From: an uncultured Tolumonas sp.
GTDB lineage: Bacteria; Pseudomonadota; Gammaproteobacteria; Enterobacterales; Aeromonadaceae
Direction of reading: 5' to 3'
Assembly: GCA_903931645.1 (NCBI GenBank)
Contig: CAIZDF010000613.1
Span: 1 to 6,042, forward strand
Length of the DNA: 6,042 bases
Shown: one piece after another, positions 1 through 6,042 of the stretch
Numbering within the stretch: position 1 is the first letter of the stretch
Layout: each line of letters starts with the position of its first letter
Program-made: the position numbers and the translations under genes
The notes under the pieces: model-generated
The model's input: only the letters and a program-made list of their open reading frames with translations
Told to the model about the DNA's origin: nothing
Database searches by the model: none

Positions 1-1204
1 GCATGATGTTGGTCCAGTGTTCTGGCAAGTCACGGAAAAACAGTAGAATGATCCCTGACAGATTATTTTTGTCATCTTTAAGGGCCAGCGCAAAACACCA
101 TTGTTCATGTTGCATCAGCTGGTGGGGCAGCGATTCCTGATCCCAGATCATATGCCCGGACTGCAATAATTGCTGACGCAGGCTATGGCTGAATTCCAGC
201 ACGGGCGGCAGATGACCATCACTGGTCGGGCATGGCTGGATGTAGCCGGGTAAATCAGCGCATGGCACAGCGAGCAGACAACGCGTGGCACCGGTTTTTT
301 GTTGCAACAACCCCTGAACTTCAGCAAAGAAATCCGCTCCATGCAATGCGGCTATTTCCGTATTAAATTGATGTAGCCAGTCAGAAGTTTGTTGGGTAAT
401 TGCCTTGGGGGCTGGTGAGGTTTGTGGTGCGGGTAACTCATTGATCATGAGCAACGTAGCTGCGGTTTGCGCTAGCTGGAATAACTCGGGAGCAAAGCTG
501 TCTTGCAACTGCCGATATTCCAACGTCAGTACACCACAAAGTTGTCGCTCTACCCGAATCGCTGTATCCAAACGTGCCAAAATGCCGCTTTCTTTGTAAT
601 AATTCTGGCCTACAAGCAAAGGCTGATGATGCACATCGGAAAAGCCTAACTGCTGACGAATATCCAGTGCGCGCTGATAGCGACGATCGACGGGTTGGCT
701 TCGTGGCAGTGATTCATTACCACTGATGTAAATCGGGGAAAGTGTTTGTTGCTGTAATTGCCAGACAATCAGACGGTCGCAGCCGGAATAGTATTGAATT
801 GTTTCCAGTAACTGGCGGTTACGTTCCGGGCCGGATAAGCCTTGTACTGATTTTTCAAGTTCAAGAACGGCTAACCCTTGTGTCGAGGCGACTTTGCGCA
901 TCGGTTTGGCAAAAATAAGCCAATGTGAAGATTCAGTTGGCGTAACATTAAGTTGCCAGCAAACGTTATCCAGCTCGATGTTCGTGGTTTGTGGCTGATT
1001 TTTACTGAATATGGCATTAAGTCGCTGAGCATGAAGCGGCGGCAATTGATCGGGCCAGTACATTTCTGGCTTAGGCAATAACGAAACAGGATGATTAGCA
1101 TGGGGATTAGCCAGTTTTAACTGGCGAGTTGCTGAATTCCACAGCAAGAAACAACCATCGGTATCTGTATCGTCGTCTACAATTGGAGCGCTTAAAAAAT
1201 TCAT
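1..1204 (-). CDS. PAS/GAF-type sensory protein, N-terminal part (C-terminus off the left edge)
   Basis: A continuous frame of 401 codons starts at the ATG at 1204-1202 and has no stop before the window edge, so the protein is longer than what is seen. Residues about 15-103 have the look of a PAS fold: an initial LLWNSATRQLKLAN segment, then W83-Q-L-N-V-T-P and a WLIFAK strand. Residues about 122-256 look like a GAF domain, beginning with an ERNRQLLETIQYYSGCDRLIVW helix-strand unit and ending with GVLTLEY and a long helix. After a Pro/Ala/Thr/Gln-rich linker (about 257-272), residues 275-401 begin a second GAF-like unit ending at GIILLFF. No membrane segment or signal peptide is visible, so it is probably cytoplasmic. 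Such arrangements usually precede a histidine kinase, GGDEF, EAL or sigma-54 activator output domain; which one is present cannot be seen. The start has no strong ribosome binding site. Coding is well supported by length; domain names are pattern recognition only. Confidence -1.
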   Translation of the reverse strand, partial: MNFLSAPIVDDDTDTDGCFLLWNSATRQLKLANPHANHPVSLLPKPEMYWPDQLPPLHAQRLNAIFSKNQPQTTNIELDNVCWQLNVTPTESSHWLIFAKPMRKVASTQGLAVLELEKSVQGLSGPERNRQLLETIQYYSGCDRLIVWQLQQQTLSPIYISGNESLPRSQPVDRRYQRALDIRQQLGFSDVHHQPLLVGQNYYKESGILARLDTAIRVERQLCGVLTLEYRQLQDSFAPELFQLAQTAATLLMINELPAPQTSPAPKAITQQTSDWLHQFNTEIAALHGADFFAEVQGLLQQKTGATRCLLAVPCADLPGYIQPCPTSDGHLPPVLEFSHSLRQQLLQSGHMIWDQESLPHQLMQHEQWCFALALKDDKNNLSGIILLFFRDLPEHWTNIM

Positions 1205-1234
1205 ATAAAACAATGTTCTGCGTAGATGAACTAA

Positions 1235-1262
1235 AGAATAGCTTAAAATGCTAAAAGCACAA
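1235..1262 (-). promoter_or_regulatory. Candidate sigma-70 promoter for the PAS/GAF gene
   Basis: Read on the minus strand, TTGTGC (1262-1257) and TATTCT (1240-1235) are separated by 16 bp and match the -35 and -10 consensus at 3 and 4 of 6 positions. A start near 1228 would leave a leader of about 24 nt before the ATG at 1204. This is a consensus match only, in AT-rich DNA where such matches are frequent. Confidence -1.
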
Positions 1263-1278
1263 CCCGAGAAAAACATAC

Positions 1279-1307
1279 TTGTTATCTAAATTAGATAAAG
1301 CTAAATT
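1279..1307 (+). promoter_or_regulatory. Candidate sigma-70 promoter of the CoA-disulfide reductase/rhodanese gene
   Basis: TTGTTA (1279-1284) and TAAATT (1302-1307) each match the consensus at 4 of 6 positions and are exactly 17 bp apart. Transcription would start near 1314, giving a leader of about 23 nt that includes the ribosome binding site. The palindrome at 1282-1298 fills the spacer and overlaps the -35 box, the arrangement expected if a repressor controls this promoter. The promoter is inferred from the consensus and position only. Confidence -1.
1282..1298. promoter_or_regulatory. Perfect 17-bp palindrome, putative operator
   Basis: The sequence TTATCTAAATTAGATAA has two perfect 8-bp arms around one central A at 1290. 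It sits 38 bp upstream of the ATG at 1337 and inside the best promoter candidate. The symmetry and size suit a dimeric winged-helix or HTH repressor. ArsR-family persulfide or redox sensors of the BigR/SqrR/YgaV type are known to control rhodanese and sulfane-sulfur genes in other proteobacteria, but I cannot match this palindrome to a specific published operator, so the regulator is unknown. A stem-loop role is unlikely because only AT-rich pairs and one loop base are available. Confidence -1.
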
Positions 1308-1323
1308 AAAGCCATAGATTTTT

Positions 1324-1331
1324 AAGGGAAG
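1324..1331 (+). promoter_or_regulatory. Ribosome binding site for the reductase/rhodanese gene
   Basis: The AAGGGAAG purine run lies 5 nt before the ATG at 1337. It supports that codon as the start, as does the FAD-binding motif beginning at residue 4. Confidence -1.
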
Positions 1332-1336
1332 CAAAT

Positions 1337-2989
1337 ATGACAAAAATAATCATTGTCGGTGGTGTAGCGGGCGGTGCATCTGCCGCAGCACGAGCGCGTC
1401 GCTTGTCAGAAGACGCTGAAATCATAATGCTGGAGCGCGGCGAATTCATCTCTTTTGCTAATTGCGGCCTGCCTTATCACGTCAGCGGTGATATCACGCA
1501 GCGTGATGCTTTATTACTGCAAACACCGCAAAGTTTTAAATCGCGCTTTAATGTTGAAGTTCGTATTTTCTCGGAAGTTGTTGCGATTGATCGTCAGCAA
1601 AAAGTGCTCACCGTAAAAAACGTGTTGTCGGGTGAAGAATATAAAGAGTCTTACGATAAATTATTATTGAGCCCAGGGGCCGCGCCAATTCGCCCGCCAA
1701 TTCCCGGTATCAATAGCGCTAACACGTTCAGCTTACGTAACATTCCGGATATGGATCGCATTCTGGCTGCCGTTTCACAAAATAAACCACAGCATGCCAC
1801 GGTCGTAGGTGGTGGTTTCATCGGTTTAGAAATGGTGGAAGCACTGCATCAGATCGGTATTGTTGTGACGTTGCTAGAGCTGTCTGAACAAGTAATGGCA
1901 CCCGTTGATCTGGAGATGGCAAATTTCGTTCATCAGGTGCTGGTGCAAAAACAAACTGATCTGCGTTTGAACACAGGGCTAACCGCAATAACGGAACATC
2001 CTGAACATCTGGAGCTGACGTTAAGCAATGGCGAGAAATTAACAACCGGGCTAGTGATTCTGGCGATCGGTGTGAAACCAGAAACTATGCTGGCATCAGC
2101 TGCCGGGCTTGAGCTAGGTGCGCGTGGTGGTATCAAAGTCGATGACGGTATGCGTACCAGTGACCCTGATATTTATGCGGTCGGTGATGCAGTAGAAACA
2201 CTGGATTTTGTGACTGCGCAACCGGCATTGATCCCGCTGGCGGGCCCAGCTAATCGTCAAGGGCGTATTGCTGCCGATAACATGCTGGGGCGTGACGAAA
2301 AATATCAGCGCACACAAGGCACTGCGATTTGTAAGATCTTTGACTTCGCCATTGCCAGCACTGGCCACAGTGAAAAAAGTTTGCGCCGCCAAGGGAGAGC
2401 TTATGAAAAGGTGTATGTTCATCCGGGTAATCACGCCGGTTACTATCCTGGCGCATTTCCAATCAGCTTCAAACTCATTTTTGATCCGGTTACTGGGCAA
2501 ATTCTGGGTGGGCAGGCATTTGGGAAAGAGGGTGTGGATAAACGTATCGACGTATTAGCTGTTGCCATGCGTGCTGGTTTGAAAGTACAAGATCTGGAAC
2601 ACCTGGAGCTGACTTATGCGCCACCATTTGGTTCGGCGCGTGATGTGATCAATCAGGCGGGGATGGTCGCGGCGAACGTGATCAAAGGTGATGAACGTGT
2701 TTGCCACACTGCGGATATTTTGAATATCTCACCCGAACAGTTTTTGTTAGATGTGCGTAACCCAGGCGAGTTGACCAATATCGGTGCGATTCCGGGAGCG
2801 ATAAATATTCCGGTCGATCAACTGCGCCAGCGGTTAGCGGAATTACCGAAAGACAAAGAAATTCTGATCACCTGCCAGGTGGGTTTGCGTGGCCATGTCG
2901 CTTATCGTTTGTTGGCGAACCATGGTTTTAATGCGCGTAATCTTTCCGGCGGTTTCAAAACCTTCCAGATCACCACTGCAAAGTTCTAA
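1337..2989 (+). CDS. FAD-dependent CoA-disulfide/CoA-persulfide reductase with C-terminal rhodanese domain (CoADR-RHD / Npsr type)
   Basis: This 550-residue cytoplasmic flavoenzyme belongs to the pyridine nucleotide-disulfide oxidoreductase family. The related Npsr enzyme of Shewanella loihica uses NADH to reduce CoA persulfide or polysulfide, releasing sulfide, and also reduces CoA disulfide. Residues 4-22 hold the N-terminal FAD motif (IIIVGGVAGGASAAARARR). The single redox cysteine of the CoADR class is C43 in SFANCGLPYH. Residues 156-165 (VVGGGFIGLE) form the NAD(P)H-binding motif and IYAVGDA at 279-285 the second FAD motif. Y369 (HAGYYPG) and Y427 (TYAPPF) match the tyrosine pair of CoA-disulfide reductases. 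The rhodanese domain covers about 455-545, with LLDVR at 470 and the active loop C513-Q-V-G-L-R-G, so both catalytic cysteines are kept. The gene appears monocistronic, with its own promoter region and terminator. The family call is secure; the physiological substrate (CoA persulfide, CoA disulfide, or NADH oxidase activity) cannot be decided from sequence. Confidence 0.93.
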   Translation: MTKIIIVGGVAGGASAAARARRLSEDAEIIMLERGEFISFANCGLPYHVSGDITQRDALLLQTPQSFKSRFNVEVRIFSEVVAIDRQQKVLTVKNVLSGEEYKESYDKLLLSPGAAPIRPPIPGINSANTFSLRNIPDMDRILAAVSQNKPQHATVVGGGFIGLEMVEALHQIGIVVTLLELSEQVMAPVDLEMANFVHQVLVQKQTDLRLNTGLTAITEHPEHLELTLSNGEKLTTGLVILAIGVKPETMLASAAGLELGARGGIKVDDGMRTSDPDIYAVGDAVETLDFVTAQPALIPLAGPANRQGRIAADNMLGRDEKYQRTQGTAICKIFDFAIASTGHSEKSLRRQGRAYEKVYVHPGNHAGYYPGAFPISFKLIFDPVTGQILGGQAFGKEGVDKRIDVLAVAMRAGLKVQDLEHLELTYAPPFGSARDVINQAGMVAANVIKGDERVCHTADILNISPEQFLLDVRNPGELTNIGAIPGAINIPVDQLRQRLAELPKDKEILITCQVGLRGHVAYRLLANHGFNARNLSGGFKTFQITTAKF

Positions 2990-3010
2990 CGGTTATTAAG
3001 ATGAAATGGG

Positions 3011-3043
3011 AAAGGGCGACTTTCATTGCGAGTCGCCCTTTTT
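3011..3043 (+). terminator. Rho-independent terminator of the reductase/rhodanese gene
   Basis: An 11-bp perfect stem pairs 3011-3021 (AAAGGGCGACT) with 3031-3041 around a 9-nt loop. The right arm runs into a T tract at 3039-3043. It starts 21 nt after the stop codon at 2987-2989. The hairpin lies directly beyond the stop of the convergent yfeH gene (3045-3047), so it may also slow transcripts coming the other way, but the minus-strand T tract is only three bases and interrupted by CCC, so the rightward direction is the better supported one. Confidence 0.88.
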
Positions 3044-3044
3044 A

Positions 3045-4016
3045 TTACTCAGTCATTCTTTTGGCGTAACGTTGCGCCAGCACTGCGCAAACCATCAATT
3101 GAATTTGATGAAACAGCATGATCGGCAACAAGATCGGGCCGAGATGTGCGCCAGCAAACAAGACTTTTGCCATTGGAACGCCGCTAACCAGACTTTTCTT
3201 TGAGCCACAAAACACAATCGTAATTTCGTCTTGCATCGGGAAACCCAAGCGCCGACTGAGCAGGCGTGAGCTTAATAACGCAACAGCTAAGAACACCATA
3301 CACACCACCAGTAAACCGAGTAATGAACGCATTGGCACCGTGCTCCAAAGGTGTTCAATCACTGCCGCGCTGAAGGCTGTATAGACCACCAACAGGATCG
3401 AGCCACGGTCGACAATACCCAGCACTTTCTTATGTTTAGTGACAAATCCACCAATCCACGGTTGCAGCAGGTGGCCGGTGACAAAAGGCAGCAATAATTG
3501 CAGTAAGATCTTACTGATACCATGCAAATCACTGTTACCAGTTCCTTTGGCTAAAACAAGACTCACTAATACGGGTGTCACGAATATTCCCAGCAGACTG
3601 GAAGCCGAAGCGCTACATACCGCTGCGGGCACATTGCCTTTTGCCATTGAGGTAAATGCTATGGCGGATTGAACAGTGGCAGGCAAACAACATAAATACA
3701 GAATGCCTTGATAAATCACGGGGCCCACTAACGGTGTCAGTAGGGGTTGCAGCAACAAGCCAATTATGGGGAAAAACAGAAAAGTCAGGCTCATTACTAA
3801 TAGATGCAAGCGCCAGTGCGTAATACCGGCTAATACCGCACCACGCGATAATTTGGCGCCATGCAGAAAAAACAGCAGTGCAATGGCGATATCGGCAATT
3901 TGATTAAAGATCACGGCAGTATCGCCCTGACACGGCAAGAAACTAGCTAGAGTTACCGTGCTGATCAGCATTAATGTAAAACGATCAGGGAGCAGACGTG
4001 ATAATCCACTGAACAT
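3045..4016 (-). CDS. yfeH: YfeH-like bile acid:sodium symporter family membrane protein
   Basis: The 323-residue product is an integral inner-membrane protein, hydrophobic almost throughout, of about ten predicted membrane segments, close in length to Escherichia coli YfeH (332 aa). Recognisable YfeH signatures include IALLFFLHGAKLSR (45-58), the first conserved crossover region LPATVQSAIAFTSM (111-124) with AAVCSASASSLLGIF (131-145), the second crossover DEITIVFCGSKKSL (263-276), and FHQIQLMVCAVLA near the C-terminus. The superfamily includes the sodium-coupled bile acid transporters, but the YfeH subfamily has no firmly established substrate, and bacterial members may move other organic anions. 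The start at 4016 has an AGGA ribosome binding site (4027-4024) seven nucleotides upstream. It is transcribed away from the AraC-family gene at 4096, which probably regulates it; in E. coli the neighbouring regulator is instead the LysR-type YfeR. Family assignment is strong; the transported molecule is unknown. Confidence 0.92.
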   Translation of the reverse strand: MFSGLSRLLPDRFTLMLISTVTLASFLPCQGDTAVIFNQIADIAIALLFFLHGAKLSRGAVLAGITHWRLHLLVMSLTFLFFPIIGLLLQPLLTPLVGPVIYQGILYLCCLPATVQSAIAFTSMAKGNVPAAVCSASASSLLGIFVTPVLVSLVLAKGTGNSDLHGISKILLQLLLPFVTGHLLQPWIGGFVTKHKKVLGIVDRGSILLVVYTAFSAAVIEHLWSTVPMRSLLGLLVVCMVFLAVALLSSRLLSRRLGFPMQDEITIVFCGSKKSLVSGVPMAKVLFAGAHLGPILLPIMLFHQIQLMVCAVLAQRYAKRMTE

Positions 4017-4095
4017 ATATAATTCCTGTTGTTAATACCTTCCGACATACTCTAAGCTTTCCAGTAATGCGTCACTAACGATAAAAAGTCATTTT
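4017..4095. promoter_or_regulatory. Divergent promoter region between yfeH and the AraC-family regulator
   Basis: Only 79 bp separate the two start codons, so both promoters and any regulator site must be packed here. On the plus strand TTTCCA (4058-4063) and GATAAA (4080-4085) are 16 bp apart with 4 of 6 matches each; this would start transcription only a few bases before the ATG at 4096. On the minus strand no promoter stands out. A CTTCC sequence at 4039-4043 recurs loosely as TTTCC at 4058-4062, 19 bp on, which could be a pair of AraC half-sites but is too short to rely on. Confidence 0.4.
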
Positions 4096-4887
4096 ATGTC
4101 GATAAAAGGACATCTCGTCCGCACAGAGCGGATCGTGCCAGATATAAAACAACTACCACGCCCTGTTTATGCCAGAAATGAGTCTGTTGCCCGTGATTCG
4201 CAAACAGTGTGGCATCAGCATGATTGGATACAGATCTCTTATGCGATCCGCGGCATGCTGACGGTTTATACCGAGAGTGGCAGTTATGTGGTGCCGCCGA
4301 TGTGGGCGGTATGGATACCTAACGGTGTTCGCCATCAAGTGATCACCTCTCATCGCGTGGAAATGCGCGGGCTTTATATTGAGGCGAGCGCCGCATGTTT
4401 TGACTCCGATGCAGCAGGATGTCGGGTGTTTGAAGTGACATCGTTGCTACGAGAACTGATCTGTACGTTTTGTACGTTGCCTGTGTTATATGACATTGCT
4501 GGCGAGCAAGGGCGATTGGTGCAAGTTCTGCTTGATCAACTGCGGGCGGCTAAGACCGTAGAATGGTCGTTGCCAATGCCAACCGATCAACGGCTGAAGC
4601 GATTGTGTGACGAATTACAGTTACACCCGGATGATCAGCGAACGTTAGTTGTCTGGGGGCAATTATTAGGTGCCTCAGAAAAAACACTCAGCAGACTTTT
4701 CTTGAAACAAACAGGGCTGTCATTTCGGATCTGGCGCCAAAGGCTACGTTTATTCAGTGCATTACGCCGTCTGGAGTCTGGAGAAAAGGTCACCTCTGTG
4801 GCGCTGGCTTCTGGTTATGATTCGACGTCCTCATTTATTGCCGCTTTCCGGGCACAGTTTGGTATGACACCGGGGGAGGTTTTTTAA
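4096..4887 (+). CDS. AraC-family transcriptional regulator, cupin plus HTH (NimR-like)
   Basis: The 263-residue cytoplasmic protein has the two-part layout of compact AraC regulators such as E. coli NimR (273 aa). Residues about 25-95 form a cupin-type sensing domain with WHQHDW (39-44, H40 and H42) and the WIPNGVRH strand ending at H80. The C-terminal DNA-binding domain has its first helix-turn-helix at about 184-206 (WGQLLGASEKTLSRLF) and the second at 231-256 (VTSVALASGYDSTSSFIAAF followed by FGMTPGEVF). This group often controls a divergently transcribed efflux or transport gene, which here would be yfeH across 79 bp; that link is inference. The ATG at 4096 is the only good start: the next in-frame ATG is at codon 54, inside the cupin. 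It lacks a clear ribosome binding site, having only AAAAAG at 4083-4088, so expression may be low or initiation near-leaderless. The inducer is unknown. Confidence 0.93.
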   Translation: MSIKGHLVRTERIVPDIKQLPRPVYARNESVARDSQTVWHQHDWIQISYAIRGMLTVYTESGSYVVPPMWAVWIPNGVRHQVITSHRVEMRGLYIEASAACFDSDAAGCRVFEVTSLLRELICTFCTLPVLYDIAGEQGRLVQVLLDQLRAAKTVEWSLPMPTDQRLKRLCDELQLHPDDQRTLVVWGQLLGASEKTLSRLFLKQTGLSFRIWRQRLRLFSALRRLESGEKVTSVALASGYDSTSSFIAAFRAQFGMTPGEVF

Positions 4888-4891
4888 ATAC

Positions 4892-4923
4892 AAAAAAAGC
4901 ACCCGACAATTGTCGGATGCTTT
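4892..4923 (-). terminator. Rho-independent terminator of gabT
   Basis: The hairpin pairs AAAGCA (4896-4901) with TGCTTT (4918-4923) and CCGAC (4903-4907) with GTCGG (4912-4916), with one C/A mismatch (4902/4917) and an AATT loop. Read on the minus strand it is followed by seven T (4898-4892), so it is best oriented to end gabT, whose stop is at 4960-4958. On the plus strand it begins 4 nt after the AraC-family stop and has only TTT after the stem, so it may act there too but less efficiently. Confidence 0.85.
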
Positions 4924-4957
4924 GCTTATGGACACGGAGGAGATTTTTTAGGAACTG

Positions 4958-6042
4958 TTAAACCAGTTCTTTGATAACGGCTTTTAGCAGTGCCATGCCT
5001 TCATCAATGATTTCCATTTCGGTCGTCAATGGAGGCAAGAAGCGGATCACGTTAGCACGGGTGCCGCATGACAGCAGGATCAAACCTTTTTCCGCTGCTT
5101 TGGCACAGATGGCTTTGGTCAGATCAGAATCAGGCTTTTTCATATCGCCGTCTTTGACCAATTCCAGCGCGATCATGGCACCCAGGTTGCGGATGTCACC
5201 AACGATGGCCGGGTGTTCGGCTTTAATATCGCGCAGATGGTTAACCATGCGCTCACCGATCGCCAGTGCACGATCACATAGTTTTTCTTCTTCGATGGCA
5301 TCAAACACCGCCAAGCCAGCCGCACAACCCAATGGTGAACCAGCATAGGTGCCGCCCAAGCCGCCTGGTTGTGGCGCATCCATAATTTCTGCTTTACCAA
5401 CAACGGCAGAAATTGGGTAACCACCGCCCAGACCTTTCGCCATGGTCACTAAGTCAGCTTCGATTCTGGCGTAATCATGCGCAAACATACGGCCAGTGCG
5501 GGCAAAACCAGTCTGGATTTCGTCACAGATCAGCAGGATGCCTTTTTGATCGCACAGTTCACGTAATTTTTGCAGGAACGAGGCAGGGGCTGGGTAGAAA
5601 CCACCTTCGCCTTGCACACATTCAATGATGATGGCGGCGACACGATTCGGGTCGATATCGCATTTGAACAGCTGATGCAGCGCTTCAAAGCTGTCGTCTT
5701 CTGATACACCGAGCAGCTCATTTGGGTAAGCCACATGATAAATTTCAGCCGGGAATGGGCCAAAACCCGCTTTGTATGGCTGCACTTTACCGGTTAAACC
5801 GACAGTCAGCAGGGTACGGCCGTGGAAACCGCCGTTGAAGGCAATCACGCCAGTGCGACCAGTGTAAGAGCGGGCAATTTTCACCGCATTTTCAACGGCT
5901 TCCGCGCCAGTTGTGACAATCATGGCTTTTTTCGGTGTGTTGCCTGGAACTGCTTTAACTAGTTTTTCCGCCAGTTTCACGGCAGATTCATAAGGGGTTA
6001 CCGTCATGCACGTGTGGCTGAAGTTATCCAGCTGCGCTTTCA
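4958..6042 (-). CDS. gabT: 4-aminobutyrate aminotransferase (GabT), N-terminus off the right edge
   Basis: The C-terminal 360 residues of a class III pyridoxal-phosphate aminotransferase are visible. Against E. coli GabT (426 aa) and PuuE about 65 residues are missing; the frame stays open to 6042 and encodes AQLDNFSHTC before the internal ATG at 6007, which is therefore not the start. The enzyme moves the amino group of GABA to 2-oxoglutarate, giving succinate semialdehyde and glutamate in the cytosol. Counting from the 6007 methionine, TTGAEAVENAVKIAR (32-46) binds the cofactor phosphate, GFHGRT is at 60-65, CDEIQTGFARTG (161-172) contains the aspartate that contacts the pyridine nitrogen, and K191 in MAKGLGGGYP (codon 5437-5435) is the Schiff-base lysine. 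GGLGGTYAGSPL (215-226) is also typical. IIIECVQGEGGF has Cys where many relatives have Pro. A PuuE-type role in putrescine breakdown cannot be excluded. A gabD partner would be expected nearby but lies outside the window if present. Confidence 0.92.
   Translation of the reverse strand, partial: KAQLDNFSHTCMTVTPYESAVKLAEKLVKAVPGNTPKKAMIVTTGAEAVENAVKIARSYTGRTGVIAFNGGFHGRTLLTVGLTGKVQPYKAGFGPFPAEIYHVAYPNELLGVSEDDSFEALHQLFKCDIDPNRVAAIIIECVQGEGGFYPAPASFLQKLRELCDQKGILLICDEIQTGFARTGRMFAHDYARIEADLVTMAKGLGGGYPISAVVGKAEIMDAPQPGGLGGTYAGSPLGCAAGLAVFDAIEEEKLCDRALAIGERMVNHLRDIKAEHPAIVGDIRNLGAMIALELVKDGDMKKPDSDLTKAICAKAAEKGLILLSCGTRANVIRFLPPLTTEMEIIDEGMALLKAVIKELV

Noticed and set aside
871..1101. A 76-codon minus-strand frame, and another at 148-342, in the left region
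   Set aside because: Both overlap the 401-codon open frame from 1204 in a different phase; the longer frame has domain-like patterns and these do not.
1239..1259. Short inverted repeats TAGC...GCTA and TGCT...AGCA in the divergent region
   Set aside because: Four-base arms in AT-rich DNA are expected by chance and do not line up with a promoter in a convincing way.
2114..2500. A 128-codon minus-strand frame lying inside the reductase-rhodanese gene
   Set aside because: It is antisense to well-conserved domains with clear catalytic motifs, has no ribosome binding site or recognisable domain, and its composition is that of a shadow frame.
4934..4951. GGAGGAG ribosome-binding-like sequence on the plus strand after the terminator
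   Set aside because: No start codon follows at a suitable distance and the downstream plus-strand DNA is antisense to gabT.
4971..5348. A 125-codon plus-strand frame opposite gabT
   Set aside because: It is serine-rich low-information sequence antisense to a conserved enzyme, as expected of a shadow frame.
5958..6007. The ATG at 6007 as the start of the aminotransferase
   Set aside because: The frame continues upstream to the window edge with residues matching the GabT/PuuE family (AQLDNFSHT), so this is an internal methionine and the gene is truncated by the window.

Overview
The window looks like ordinary chromosomal DNA of a gammaproteobacterium. Protein resemblance (YfeH, GabT/PuuE and NimR-type regulators close to the enterobacterial versions), moderate GC and compact gene spacing fit the Aeromonadales, for example a Tolumonas- or Aeromonas-like organism. 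That genus-level guess is weak. I see no insertion sequence, phage gene, CRISPR array, tRNA or rRNA.

Layout from left to right. (1) Positions 1-1204, minus strand: the N-terminal 401 residues of a long open frame that runs off the left edge, with a PAS-like region followed by two GAF-like regions, so probably a cytoplasmic sensory or signalling protein whose output domain lies outside the window. (2) Positions 1205-1336: a divergent intergenic region with a perfect 17-bp palindrome inside the best promoter candidate for the rightward gene. (3) Positions 1337-2989, plus strand: a complete CoA-disulfide/CoA-persulfide reductase with a C-terminal rhodanese domain, keeping both catalytic cysteines, followed by a strong hairpin terminator at 3011-3043. 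(4) Positions 3045-4016, minus strand: a YfeH-type bile acid:sodium symporter family membrane protein, convergent with gene 3. (5) Positions 4096-4887, plus strand: an AraC-family regulator of the cupin plus HTH (NimR-like) type, divergent from yfeH across only 79 bp and so its likely regulator. (6) Positions 4958-6042, minus strand: gabT, 4-aminobutyrate aminotransferase, cut by the right edge and lacking about the first 65 residues. A hairpin with a 7-T tract on the minus strand lies at 4892-4923 between genes 5 and 6.

The genes do not form a single pathway. Each appears to be its own transcription unit: a sensor, a sulfane-sulfur/thiol redox enzyme, a transporter with its divergent regulator, and GABA catabolism. 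The items most worth a second look are the palindromic putative operator in front of the reductase-rhodanese gene, the yfeH/AraC pair with its short and possibly near-leaderless regulator transcript, and the long edge-truncated sensor frame. I did not find a convincing previously undescribed multi-gene system.
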